From positions 186,001-250,000 of the forward strand of contig NZ_UGNW01000001.1 in assembly GCF_900452515.1 (NCBI RefSeq): a stretch of DNA of 64,000 nt. Reading direction: 5' to 3'. Origin of the DNA: Legionella birminghamensis (GTDB lineage: Bacteria > Pseudomonadota > Gammaproteobacteria > Legionellales > Legionellaceae). A program made the translations under genes and the position numbers. This document shows positions 37,244 to 46,467 of the stretch, piece by piece. Under the pieces are notes generated by a model that was not told where the DNA came from, made no database searches, and saw only the letters and a program-made list of their open reading frames with translations. How positions within the stretch are numbered: the first letter of the stretch is position 1; each line of letters begins with the position of its first letter.

Positions 37244-38071
37244 ATGGTTCCGGTTGTAGGCGGCGGTGAAATTAGCACTGACAACACCTGTGAAGCATCC
37301 GTGGCCTTAGACTGTTTTTTTGAAGGCAGAGCGCTTAAGGAATTAAATGCTTACAAGGATGCCTTAGTCCATGACATTGCCTTGCTTGAAGCCATTCCTT
37401 TTCTAAAAACAGATTGCCCGCAACGAATGGAAAAGGAAGAAAGGCTTGCACAGATAAACACCTACATAATAGCTGTTTCAGCCATGAAAGACTGCTATGT
37501 TGCTGCAATAGACACTTGTTTAGAAAAGCCTTCTAATTTATACAGCATTCAGTTACGCCCAAAAGAACAGGATTCTTTTTCCCACCCCATAAGTCCCGCT
37601 TTCAATATTGAGCGTAAAAATGATGACTCAGGTACGCCATTATCTGCCTTATATAACGAGATGCACGCAGAGGCGCAAATGCAGACCCGCATTGATGCCA
37701 TAGAGGCCTCGGGACTTCGCTATCAACAACATGGCGAGGAACACTGCTCGGCTCATTTTGATTTCACCCCGTCCCCGCCGCCAATTTCCCAAAATAATCT
37801 TCAGTCAAAGCCTGTCAACACAATGCCCGCTTGTCTCTATACATTTTTTCAGCAGATCACGGCAAGAGCAGCAGCAAACCGTCTTGATCTTCACCAACAA
37901 GCCTGTTTAAAGTTAAATGGGGAAAATATAACCCCTTGGCGTCTTGAGGATTTGTGGCGCGGTGCCCCGCCCCGCAGCGAATTAGAACAACTATTGCAGT
38001 GGGAGCAGACAAGTGAACTACAGGAAATTGTGGAGCAGCCGCCACACCCGCCATACCGGTCAGTCCCCTGA
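37244..38071 (+). CDS. hypothetical, effector-like protein
   Basis: A 275-residue soluble protein with no recognised domain. The N-terminal half is helical with several cysteines; the middle (about 120-190) is Pro/Ser-rich and low in order; the C-terminal region contains a Glu/Gln-rich segment (SELEQLLQWEQTSELQEIVE) about 25 residues from the end, resembling the acidic blocks in many Dot/Icm translocation signals. It has its own promoter. The stop codon lies at the very edge of a repeat element, so the last residues (PPHPPYRSVP) could have been added by repeat insertion. Confidence 0.55.
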   Translation: MVPVVGGGEISTDNTCEASVALDCFFEGRALKELNAYKDALVHDIALLEAIPFLKTDCPQRMEKEERLAQINTYIIAVSAMKDCYVAAIDTCLEKPSNLYSIQLRPKEQDSFSHPISPAFNIERKNDDSGTPLSALYNEMHAEAQMQTRIDAIEASGLRYQQHGEEHCSAHFDFTPSPPPISQNNLQSKPVNTMPACLYTFFQQITARAAANRLDLHQQACLKLNGENITPWRLEDLWRGAPPRSELEQLLQWEQTSELQEIVEQPPHPPYRSVP

Positions 38072-38346
38072 ATCCCGGGCGGACGAATTCCCGCGGCGAA
38101 GACCGCGGGATCCATGTCTGGTGCCGAACAAGCTCTTCAGAGGAATCCAATGTTGCCGTAAATAGCAAAAGCAGTTAGGAACAAGTCTTTCAACTTGATC
38201 CTAAATTAGCAAAACCAATATTTCTAAATAGGCCTCGTGTGGGCCCCGCGGTCGCAGCCGCGGGGATTCGAGAGGGTCGCAGCCGCGGGGATTCGAGGGT
38301 CGCAGCCGCGGGGATTCGAGGGTCGCAGCCGCGGGGATTCGGAGGA
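38072..38346. repeat. CCGCGG repeat element, two divergent arms
   Basis: The left arm (38072-38115) is a short degenerate inverted copy ending in GACCGCGGGATCCATG. A core of about 115 bases follows, sharing AATGTTGCC-N-AAATAG with the core at 46120-46143. The right arm (38237-38342) opens with GTGGGCCCCGCGGTCGCAG and has four units of GTCGCAGCCGCGGGGATTCG with a 21-24 base period. It begins immediately after the stop codon of the upstream gene and ends about 27 bases from the pepN stop. Confidence 0.85.
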
Positions 38347-38372
38347 AGGCCTATATTTCAGTCTTGTTATCT

Positions 38373-40952
38373 TCAGGCGATACTCTTCGTCACCAGCTCC
38401 TTCAAATCATTGGACAATTTATGCCGGGCAAGTTCCTGCAGTTGATTTTGCATCATGGATTGACGGGGTAAATTATATTGTTGCCATCGGGTAAAAGGCG
38501 TCGCCAGCCGTGCTGCGATTTGCGGGTTAATTTGATCCATTTTTAGCAGCATTTCGGTCAGGAACTCATAGCCGCGGCCATCCATTGCATGGAAATTGCG
38601 TGGATTGGCCTGGCAGAAACTGCCAATTAATGCCCTTACCTTGTTGGGGTTTTTAATGGAAAAAGCCGGATGCTGCAGCAGCTTGCGCACTTGCTGTAAG
38701 GTGTCTCTGTCTTCACAAGAGGCCTGGATAGCAAACCATTTATCCAAAACCAAATCATTATCCGCCCATTGCTCATAAAAGCGCTTGATAGCCTGTTGCT
38801 TCGCTTCGTGGTGGTGCGAATTGACTAATAAGGCGAAGCTTGAAATTTGATCGCTCATCGTGCGGGCATTGGCAAATTGCTGCTGGCAAAGGGTCAGGCT
38901 GGTTTCTTCTTCAGACTTCATCATGAACCAGAGTACGGTATTACGAAGCCGGCGGCGGCTGTAGGAGCTGGCGTTCATCGTATGGTTCTCTTTCTGCCAC
39001 AGGCTTAAATATTCCGATACCAGTGACTCATACAATGCTTTGCCCAGCTGGCTGCGATAGGCATCACGTGCTGCTTCGAGCAAATCCACATCAACTTCAT
39101 TGAATTGGGTGACCACTTCTTCAAAACCTGGGGGAGACAGAAGCTCGGCTTTGAGGGCTCTATCGAGTGATTTATCATTCAATACATGCTGGCAGGCATT
39201 CATTAAATCATTGGGAATCTGCCATTGGGAGGGGTCTTGTTTCAGAAAGTGTCCCAGACAGTCTACAGTCAGGCACTGGGCGGCATCCCATTTGGCGACA
39301 CCGTCAGTTTCAAAGCGAAGCAATGAAAGCAATTCGCGGCGGTTCAGCTCCCTTTTTAATTTAATGGGGGCGGAGAAATCACGCAGTAAGGAGACGATGG
39401 GTTTTTCAGGAAGATTGGGAAAACGGAAAGTCTGTTCTTTTTCCTTTAATTCCAAAATTTCCTCATCGATGGCCAACTCTTTGCCATGTGAATCGAACAG
39501 CGCAATGCGGATGGGAATATGAAAGGGTTCTTTATGTTCTAATTCAGGCGTTGCCGGACAATGCTGTTTCATATGCAGGCTGAGTTCGCCATTTTGATAG
39601 GAGGTTTTTACTTCCACTTCCGGCGTTCCTGCCTGGGAATACCAGCGTTTGAACTGCGTTAAGTCAATGCCATTGGCATCTTCCATGGCGCCGACAAAAT
39701 CATCGATTGTGACTGCCTGACCGTCATGTCGCTCAAAATAAAGATCCATACCCCGGCGAAAGCCTTCTTTACCCAGCAGGCTGTGTTGCATGCGGATGAC
39801 TTCTGCCCCTTTATTGTAGATGGTGGCCGTATAGAAATTATTGATTTCCTGATAGGAGTCGGGACGAACCGGATGTGCCATACTGCCGGCGTCTTCGGGA
39901 AATTGTGTGGTGCGCAGCATTTTAACATCGATGATGCGATTGACGTCCCTTGAATTCATATCGCGGGAAAATTCCTGATCGCGGAAAACGGTTAACCCTT
40001 CTTTCAAGCTCAATTGGAACCAGTCGCGGCAAGTCACACGATTACCCGTCCAGTTATGAAAATACTCGTGCCCGACAACGCCTTCGACATCAGCAAAGTC
40101 CTGATCCGTGGCCGTTTCAGGTCTTGCCAGGATGTATTTCGAGTTAAAAATATTCAGTCCCTTGTTTTCCATCGCTCCCATATTAAAATCACTGACTGCC
40201 ACAATCATGAAGATGGAAAGATCATATTCACGTCCATAGACTTCTTCATCCCAGGCCATCGCCTTTTTCAGGGAACTCATCGCATGCTGGCATTTGTCTT
40301 CATTACCAGGTTCAACATAGATGCGGCAATCTACTTTGTTGCCAGAGCGGGTGATAAACTCATCCTGGATATGAACCAGACGACCGGCAACCAGGGCAAA
40401 GAGATACGAGGGCTTTTTGAAGGGATCCTGCCAGACTGCCCAGTGGCGGCCATCAGGCAGATCGCCAGAGTCAATGAGGTTGCCATTAGATAATAGAACC
40501 GGGTATTTCTCTTTATCGGCTTTAATGCGTGTGGTGAAGACGGTCAGCACATCCGGGCGGTCGGGGAAAAAAGTGATACGGCGAAAACCCTCTGCCTCAC
40601 ACTGGGTGCAGAATAAATGATTAGACCGGTACAGCCCCGATAGCTGGGTATTATCCTGGGGGCGGATGCGGGTAACGATCGTCAATTCAAATTCATCCGG
40701 GCAATCCGGTAAAATCAAATCAGAACCCTTGAAGTAATAGGCTCCTTCATTCAAGGGAATATTATTGAGTTTGATGCTCACTAACTCCAGCTCATCCCCG
40801 TTTAAATGCAAAGCACCAAGGCCTTGCCGCTTGAGCTGCATATGGTTTTCGACCAAGGCATGATCATCGTGCAAATCAAAATCAAGATCGATTTTCTGGA
40901 CTGAAAACACGGGAGGCTGGTAGTTTTTACGATAAATGGTGGTCTCAGACAT
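38373..40952 (-). CDS. pepN: aminopeptidase N (M1 family)
   Basis: An 859-residue cytoplasmic zinc aminopeptidase. The substrate-binding GAMEN motif is at 259-263, and the zinc site is H295-E-x-x-H299 in VVGHEYFHNWTGN with the third ligand E318 in LKEGL. Length and the C-terminal helical domain match E. coli PepN. It degrades peptides from ATP-dependent proteases. It is divergent from prkA, with a 224-base region between; its 3' end abuts a repeat element. Confidence 0.96.
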   Translation of the reverse strand: MSETTIYRKNYQPPVFSVQKIDLDFDLHDDHALVENHMQLKRQGLGALHLNGDELELVSIKLNNIPLNEGAYYFKGSDLILPDCPDEFELTIVTRIRPQDNTQLSGLYRSNHLFCTQCEAEGFRRITFFPDRPDVLTVFTTRIKADKEKYPVLLSNGNLIDSGDLPDGRHWAVWQDPFKKPSYLFALVAGRLVHIQDEFITRSGNKVDCRIYVEPGNEDKCQHAMSSLKKAMAWDEEVYGREYDLSIFMIVAVSDFNMGAMENKGLNIFNSKYILARPETATDQDFADVEGVVGHEYFHNWTGNRVTCRDWFQLSLKEGLTVFRDQEFSRDMNSRDVNRIIDVKMLRTTQFPEDAGSMAHPVRPDSYQEINNFYTATIYNKGAEVIRMQHSLLGKEGFRRGMDLYFERHDGQAVTIDDFVGAMEDANGIDLTQFKRWYSQAGTPEVEVKTSYQNGELSLHMKQHCPATPELEHKEPFHIPIRIALFDSHGKELAIDEEILELKEKEQTFRFPNLPEKPIVSLLRDFSAPIKLKRELNRRELLSLLRFETDGVAKWDAAQCLTVDCLGHFLKQDPSQWQIPNDLMNACQHVLNDKSLDRALKAELLSPPGFEEVVTQFNEVDVDLLEAARDAYRSQLGKALYESLVSEYLSLWQKENHTMNASSYSRRRLRNTVLWFMMKSEEETSLTLCQQQFANARTMSDQISSFALLVNSHHHEAKQQAIKRFYEQWADNDLVLDKWFAIQASCEDRDTLQQVRKLLQHPAFSIKNPNKVRALIGSFCQANPRNFHAMDGRGYEFLTEMLLKMDQINPQIAARLATPFTRWQQYNLPRQSMMQNQLQELARHKLSNDLKELVTKSIA

Positions 40953-41176
40953 AAACTTTTCTCCCTTTAAAAAATAATTTTCATTTCAATAACAGTCAGT
41001 AAGGTCATCAGCTTGATTCTTTGGGAATTTTTTATCAAAGTACCTAGTCGGCAAGCATTATTTGATCCTATACTAAATTTAGGAAGATAGTGTCTCGCTT
41101 TTACCAGCGAAATGCAAAATTAGAATGAGAAAGACTCGCGGATTTCCCGGTAGGGATCTGTAAAAGGGGATAAGTG

Positions 41177-43108
41177 ATGAATACGCAAGATTTTTTAGCA
41201 GGTTACACCAAACGCTATGTGGACAACAAAGAAGAGGAATTCACGCTCGACGAATATCTCGAGATATGCAGTAAGGATCCCTCTGCCTATGCGAATCCGG
41301 CAGAGCGTCTGCTGATGGCTATCGGCGAGCCGGAAGTGATTGATACCCGGCATGATCCTGTGCTGTCCCGCATATTCTCCAATAAAATTATTCACCAGTA
41401 TCCGGTGTTCAAGGAATTTTTCGGCATGGAAGATTCCATTGAACAAATTGTCGGATTTTTAAAACATGCAGCCCAGGGATTGGAAGAAACCAAGCAGGTG
41501 CTTTATTTACTGGGGCCAGTCGGCGGCGGTAAATCTTCATTGGCTGAAAAATTAAAAGATTTAATGCAGAAAGTTCCCATTTATGCCATCAAAGGTTCTC
41601 CGGTTCATGAGTCACCGCTTTCTTTATTTGATCCCCAGGAAGATGCCGAACTCCTCTATGAAAAATTTGGCATCCCCTCGCGCTATCTGCGCTATGTGAT
41701 GTCTCCCTGGGCAGTTAAACGCCTGCACGAGTTTAACGGTGATATCAGCAAGTTCAAGGTGATTAAGGTCAAGCCTTCCCGTCTTAAGCAAATTGCCGTC
41801 GCAAAAACCGAGCCGGGTGACGAAAATAACCAGGATATCTCTTCTCTGGTCGGTAAGGTGGATATTCGTAAACTGGAAGAGTTTTCCCAGGATGATCCGG
41901 ATGCTTACAGTTTCTCCGGCGGTCTGTGCCGCGCCCATCGCGGTTTGCTTGAATTCGTGGAAATGTTTAAGGCGCCCATTAAAGTGCTGCACCCCTTACT
42001 GACGGCAACACAGGAAGGAAACTATAATGCGACCGAAGGGCTTTCCGCCATTCCCTTTGAGGGAATTATTCTGGCCCACTCCAACGAGTCCGAGTGGCAA
42101 ACCTTCCGCAATAACAAGAACAATGAAGCGTTTATTGACCGTATCAATATTGTTAAGGTTCCTTATTGCTTACGTGTTTCCGAAGAAAAGCGCATTTACC
42201 AGAAATTACTGGATAACAGCTCGCTGACCGAAGCACCCTGTGCACCCGGCACACTGGATATGCTGGCCCAGTTTTCAGTATTGACCCGCCTGAAAGAGCC
42301 GCAGAACTCAAGCATTTACTCCAAGATGCGTGTGTACAACGGTGAAAGCCTGAAGGATACCGACCCCAAAGCAAAATCCTACCAGGAGTATCGCGATTTT
42401 GCCGGGGTTGATGAAGGCATGAGCGGTATTTCAACCCGTTTTGCATTTAAGATTTTGTCCAAGGTATTCAATTTTGATCATAGCGAGGTCGCGGCTAACC
42501 CCGTTCATTTACTGTACATTCTGGAACGGCAAATCGAGCAGGAGCAATTCCCACAGGAAGCGCATGAAAAATATTTAACCTTTATCAAAGAACATCTGAC
42601 GCCAAAATATGTTGAGTTTATCGGCAAGGAAATTCAAACGGCTTACCTGGAATCCTACTCAGAATATGGTCAAAACATATTCGACCGTTACATAACCTAT
42701 GCTGATTTCTGGATTCAGGATCAGGATTATCGCGACCCCGATACCGGTGAAATCTTTGATCGAAGCTCTTTAAATATGGAACTGGAGAAAATTGAAAAAC
42801 CGGCTGGAATTTCCAACCCTAAAGATTTTCGTAATGAAGTGGTGAATTTTGTATTAAGGGCCAGAGCCAATAATCATGGTAAAAATCCAGTCTGGAATAG
42901 CTATGAAAAATTGAAAACGGTTATCGAAAAGAAAATGTTTACCAATACCGAAGATTTACTGCCGGTCATATCCTTTAATGCCAAAGCGTCTGAAGACGAC
43001 AAGAAAAAGCATGAAGAGTTTATCGCGCGTATGGTTGATAAGGGCTATACCCGTAAACAGGTGCGTCTGTTGTGCGAATGGTATTTACGCGTAAGGAAGT
43101 CGCAGTAA
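41177..43108 (+). CDS. prkA: PrkA/YeaG-family serine protein kinase / AAA protein
   Basis: The ATG at 41177 with a GGGGA site gives 643 residues; the GTG directly before it is too close. It has the PrkA AAA domain with the P-loop GPVGGGKS (113-120), the characteristic VLYLLGPVGGGKSSLAEKLK and AHRGLLEFVEMFKAP segments, and a C-terminal PrkA kinase-like domain. In E. coli yeaG is part of the RpoS/nitrogen-stress response. It heads a cluster with yeaH and spoVR genes. Confidence 0.93.
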   Translation: MNTQDFLAGYTKRYVDNKEEEFTLDEYLEICSKDPSAYANPAERLLMAIGEPEVIDTRHDPVLSRIFSNKIIHQYPVFKEFFGMEDSIEQIVGFLKHAAQGLEETKQVLYLLGPVGGGKSSLAEKLKDLMQKVPIYAIKGSPVHESPLSLFDPQEDAELLYEKFGIPSRYLRYVMSPWAVKRLHEFNGDISKFKVIKVKPSRLKQIAVAKTEPGDENNQDISSLVGKVDIRKLEEFSQDDPDAYSFSGGLCRAHRGLLEFVEMFKAPIKVLHPLLTATQEGNYNATEGLSAIPFEGIILAHSNESEWQTFRNNKNNEAFIDRINIVKVPYCLRVSEEKRIYQKLLDNSSLTEAPCAPGTLDMLAQFSVLTRLKEPQNSSIYSKMRVYNGESLKDTDPKAKSYQEYRDFAGVDEGMSGISTRFAFKILSKVFNFDHSEVAANPVHLLYILERQIEQEQFPQEAHEKYLTFIKEHLTPKYVEFIGKEIQTAYLESYSEYGQNIFDRYITYADFWIQDQDYRDPDTGEIFDRSSLNMELEKIEKPAGISNPKDFRNEVVNFVLRARANNHGKNPVWNSYEKLKTVIEKKMFTNTEDLLPVISFNAKASEDDKKKHEEFIARMVDKGYTRKQVRLLCEWYLRVRKSQ

Positions 43109-43168
43109 GCGGCTCTATGGTGAGGATAGTTAATGCTTGGAAACTGGTATTTTGAATAGGATGAGCGT

Positions 43169-44434
43169 ATGTCGCAATTAATTGATCGACGACAGAATGC
43201 CGGCAAAAAGAGCACAGTAAATCGCCAGCGCTTTCTGAGACGTTATAAAAATCAAATTAAACGGGCTGTCTCTGATGCTGTGGGTAAGCGCAGCATCACT
43301 GAGATTGATCAGGGCGAAATGATTAGCATCCCGGCAAAGGATATCTCTGAGCCGCAGTTTCACCGCGGCAGGGGAGGGCGTGTAGAACGAGTACTGCCGG
43401 GGAACGATCAATTCATTACTGGCGATCGTATTCGCCGTCCGGATGGCGGAGGAAGCGGCGGAAGCGGCAGCCAGGCCAGCGATAGCGGTGAGGGTGAAGA
43501 CGAGTTTGTCTTCCAATTATCGCGTGAGGAGTTCCTGGATCTCTATTTTGAAGATCTCGAACTTCCTGATCTGGTAAAAAAAGAACTGGCGCAAATGACC
43601 ACCTACAAGACTGTGCGCGCTGGTTTCACCAACAGCGGTATCCCGACTAATATTAACGTCGTTCGTTCCATGCGGCAGGCGACTGGCCGCCGTATGGCTT
43701 TGGGTGGCTCCCATAAAAAACGCTTGCGGGAGCTGGAAGCAGAACTGGAGCGTCTGCAGGCTAATCCGGATGCTGAGAAGCTGGAAATATTGAAGCTGCA
43801 GCGGGACATAGAGTTTCTGCGCAAGAAACTAAAGGCCGTACCGTTTATTGATACGATCGATCTGCGTTATAACAACCGGATCAAAATTCCCGCTCCCTCA
43901 ACTCAGGCAGTCATGTTCTGTGTGATGGACGTGTCTGGCTCGATGGATGAGGCGAAAAAAGATATTGCCAAACGTTTTTTCATTCTTCTGTATCTGTTTC
44001 TGACAAAAAATTATGAAAAAATTGAATTGGTTTTCATCCGCCATCATACATCGGCGAAAGAAGTCAATGAGGAAGAATTCTTTTATTCCCGGGAAACCGG
44101 AGGCACGGTAGTTTCCAGCGCGCTGGAATTACTCAGCACCATCATCGAGGCACGCTATCCAGTGTCTGCCTGGAATATTTACGTAGCCCAGGCCTCAGAC
44201 GGAGACAATTGGAACGCAGATTCCCCTTACTGCCAGGAACTATTGCAGGAAAAAATCATGCCCTTGCTGCAATATTTTGCCTATATTGAAATTATGCCGC
44301 GCCATCATCAGAGTTTATGGGAGGTTTATCAGAAAGTGCATGATCAGTATCCCAATTTTGCAATGGAAAATATTGATAATGTTGCCGATATTTATCCGGT
44401 GTTCCGAGAACTTTTTAAAAGGAAGACAGCATGA
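43169..44434 (+). CDS. yeaH: YeaH/YhbH-family protein (DUF444)
   Basis: A 421-residue protein with a basic N-terminal region, a Gly/Ser-rich linker (about 90-110) and a C-terminal von Willebrand A-like domain with a MIDAS-type [11 protein letters not shown] motif. YeaH is encoded with the kinase YeaG in many bacteria and needed in the same stress response; biochemical role unknown. It overlaps the next gene by ATGA. Confidence 0.92.
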   Translation: MSQLIDRRQNAGKKSTVNRQRFLRRYKNQIKRAVSDAVGKRSITEIDQGEMISIPAKDISEPQFHRGRGGRVERVLPGNDQFITGDRIRRPDGGGSGGSGSQASDSGEGEDEFVFQLSREEFLDLYFEDLELPDLVKKELAQMTTYKTVRAGFTNSGIPTNINVVRSMRQATGRRMALGGSHKKRLRELEAELERLQANPDAEKLEILKLQRDIEFLRKKLKAVPFIDTIDLRYNNRIKIPAPSTQAVMFCVMDVSGSMDEAKKDIAKRFFILLYLFLTKNYEKIELVFIRHHTSAKEVNEEEFFYSRETGGTVVSSALELLSTIIEARYPVSAWNIYVAQASDGDNWNADSPYCQELLQEKIMPLLQYFAYIEIMPRHHQSLWEVYQKVHDQYPNFAMENIDNVADIYPVFRELFKRKTA

Positions 44435-45951
44435 AGAAAGAGCCGCTGTCGAAAGGTGCTGAGTGGACCTTCGAGTTGATTCAGAGCTATGATCGCGAAA
44501 TAGGCAGGCTGGCAAAAGATTTTAGATTGGACACCTACCCCAATCAAATCGAAGTCATTACGGCTGAACAGATGATGGATGCTTATGCCTCGGTGGGAAT
44601 GCCTATCGGCTACCATCACTGGTCTTTTGGAAAACATTTTGTCGGTGTTGAAAAAAGCTATAAACGCGGACAAATGGGTTTGGCCTATGAGTTAGTGATT
44701 AATTCCAACCCCTGTATTGCTTATCTGATGGAAGAAAATACTATGGCCATGCAGGCGCTGGTAATTGCTCACGCCTGCTATGGTCACAACTCTTTTTTCA
44801 AAAACAATTATCTGTTCAAGATGTGGACTTCTGCAGATGCCATTATCGACTATCTGGTGTTTGCGCGTAATTATATTAGCGAATGCGAAGAACGCTATGG
44901 GATCGATGAAGTGGAGGCAATCCTAGATGCCTGCCATGCCTTAATGAACTATGGTGTCGATCGTTACAAGCATCCGGCTATTTTATCAGTGCAGGAAGAA
45001 AAAATTCGTCAACAGAACCGGGAAATTTATCTGCAATCCCAGGTTAATGAGCTTTGGCGTACTATACCGCAAAGCAAGCGCGTGGATGGCAATGGGCAAA
45101 AGCAGCGCTTTCCAGAAGAGCCGCAGGAAAATATTCTTTATTTCATTGAGAAAAATGCACCGCTTCTAAAATCCTGGCAGCGGGAAATCGTAAGGATTGT
45201 AAGAAAGATTGCCCAATATTTTTACCCTCAGGGGCAAACGAAGGTAATGAATGAAGGCTGGGCCTGCTTTTGGCACTATACATTGATTAATGCCTTATAT
45301 GACGAAGGTCTGGTGACCGATGAGTTTATGCTGGAAATCCTGCAAAGCCATACCAATGTGATTATGCAGCCTTCCTTTAACAGCCCCTATTTCAGCGGTA
45401 TCAATCCCTATACCTTGGGATACAACATGATGCAGGATATTAAACGGATTTGCCAGAATCCCACTAGGGAGGATAAACAGTGGTTTCCCTACCTGGCCAA
45501 TACCGATTGGCTGAGCAGCCTTGATACGGCTATGCGTAATTATAAGGACGAAAGTTTTATTGCCCAGTATCTTTCGCCTCAGCTGATTCGCGATCAGAAG
45601 CTTTTCCACATAGTTGACGATGACAGACAGCCGGACTTGCTGGTTGGAGCCATTCATGACGAGCAGGGCTATCAGCTAATTCGCGAGGCATTATCCCGCC
45701 AATACAACCTGGGATTTCTGGAGCCAGACATTCAGGTGTATTCTGTGGATGTGGAAGGGAATCGAAGCCTTACCTTGCGTTACATGCAGCAGAACCGTTC
45801 GCCTTTGGGAGAAAATACCCAGGAAGTTTTGAAGCATCTGTATACCTTGTGGAAATTCCCAGTTCTCCTGCAAACGGTGGATATTCAAGGGGAAGTCATT
45901 GCCGAATATCATTGCCCGCCTGTAAACAAGGGAAATAAAACACATCATTAA
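44431..45951 (+). CDS. ycgB: SpoVR-family protein
   Basis: A 506-residue SpoVR/YcgB-family protein with [33 protein letters not shown] and [12 protein letters not shown], all conserved. SpoVR was named for spore cortex formation in Bacillus, but in proteobacteria it is a stationary-phase/RpoS-associated protein coexpressed with YeaG-YeaH. The ATGA overlap with yeaH shows translational coupling. Confidence 0.93.
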   Translation: MKKEPLSKGAEWTFELIQSYDREIGRLAKDFRLDTYPNQIEVITAEQMMDAYASVGMPIGYHHWSFGKHFVGVEKSYKRGQMGLAYELVINSNPCIAYLMEENTMAMQALVIAHACYGHNSFFKNNYLFKMWTSADAIIDYLVFARNYISECEERYGIDEVEAILDACHALMNYGVDRYKHPAILSVQEEKIRQQNREIYLQSQVNELWRTIPQSKRVDGNGQKQRFPEEPQENILYFIEKNAPLLKSWQREIVRIVRKIAQYFYPQGQTKVMNEGWACFWHYTLINALYDEGLVTDEFMLEILQSHTNVIMQPSFNSPYFSGINPYTLGYNMMQDIKRICQNPTREDKQWFPYLANTDWLSSLDTAMRNYKDESFIAQYLSPQLIRDQKLFHIVDDDRQPDLLVGAIHDEQGYQLIREALSRQYNLGFLEPDIQVYSVDVEGNRSLTLRYMQQNRSPLGENTQEVLKHLYTLWKFPVLLQTVDIQGEVIAEYHCPPVNKGNKTHH

Positions 45952-45956
45952 ACGGT

Positions 45957-46365
45957 CAATCCCACGGCGAAAGCCCACCCGAACCCCCGGGGCTTCGATC
46001 ACCCGAATCCGCGTGTACAACCGATCACCCGAATCCCCGCTGTACAACCGACTATCCGAATCGCCGCGGCTGCGACCGCGGGGCCCATGCCTGTTGAAGT
46101 AGTATAGTCCTCAGACAAGTTTTAATGTTGCCAAAAAATAGGGTTTAACAGGTAGTCATAAACAAGTGTTCTTAACCTTAAATTGGCTTCGTGTGGGCCC
46201 CGCGGTCGCAGCCGCGGGGATTCGGATGGTCGCAGCCGCGGGGATTCGGATGGTCGCAGCCGCGGGGATTCGGGTGATCGGTTGTACACGCGGATTCGGA
46301 TGGTCGTAGCCGCGGGGATTCGGATGGTCGGTGCCCCGGGATTCGGGGGTTGCCACGCTGGGATT
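45957..46365. repeat. large palindromic CCGCGG repeat element
   Basis: The left arm (about 45957-46087) carries minus-oriented units ending in CTGCGACCGCGGGGCCCATG. A core of about 105 bases follows. The right arm (about 46193-46365) opens with GTGGGCCCCGCGGTCGCAGC and carries five or more units of about 24 bases. The arms are inverted copies, even sharing an aberrant unit containing TTGTACACGCGGATTCGG (right) and its complement (left). Most of the core's right half, from GGTTTAACAGGTAGTCATAA on, recurs at 62030-62087. Confidence 0.88.
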
Positions 46366-46467
46366 CTGTGCTTTTCCGCAGATTCAAAGTCTTGACCGGT
46401 GGAATTTGACCAGCATGCATTAAGCATTGTGGTATATTGTACATTTACTAACCTGATAGGGGGCATC

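Noticed and set aside
38237-38494. Frames through the 38237-38342 repeat arm
   Set aside because: Repeat-derived and running antisense into pepN.
40970-40993. Fur box upstream of pepN
   Set aside because: AATAATTTTCATTTC has AT-rich similarity only; too few matches to the consensus.
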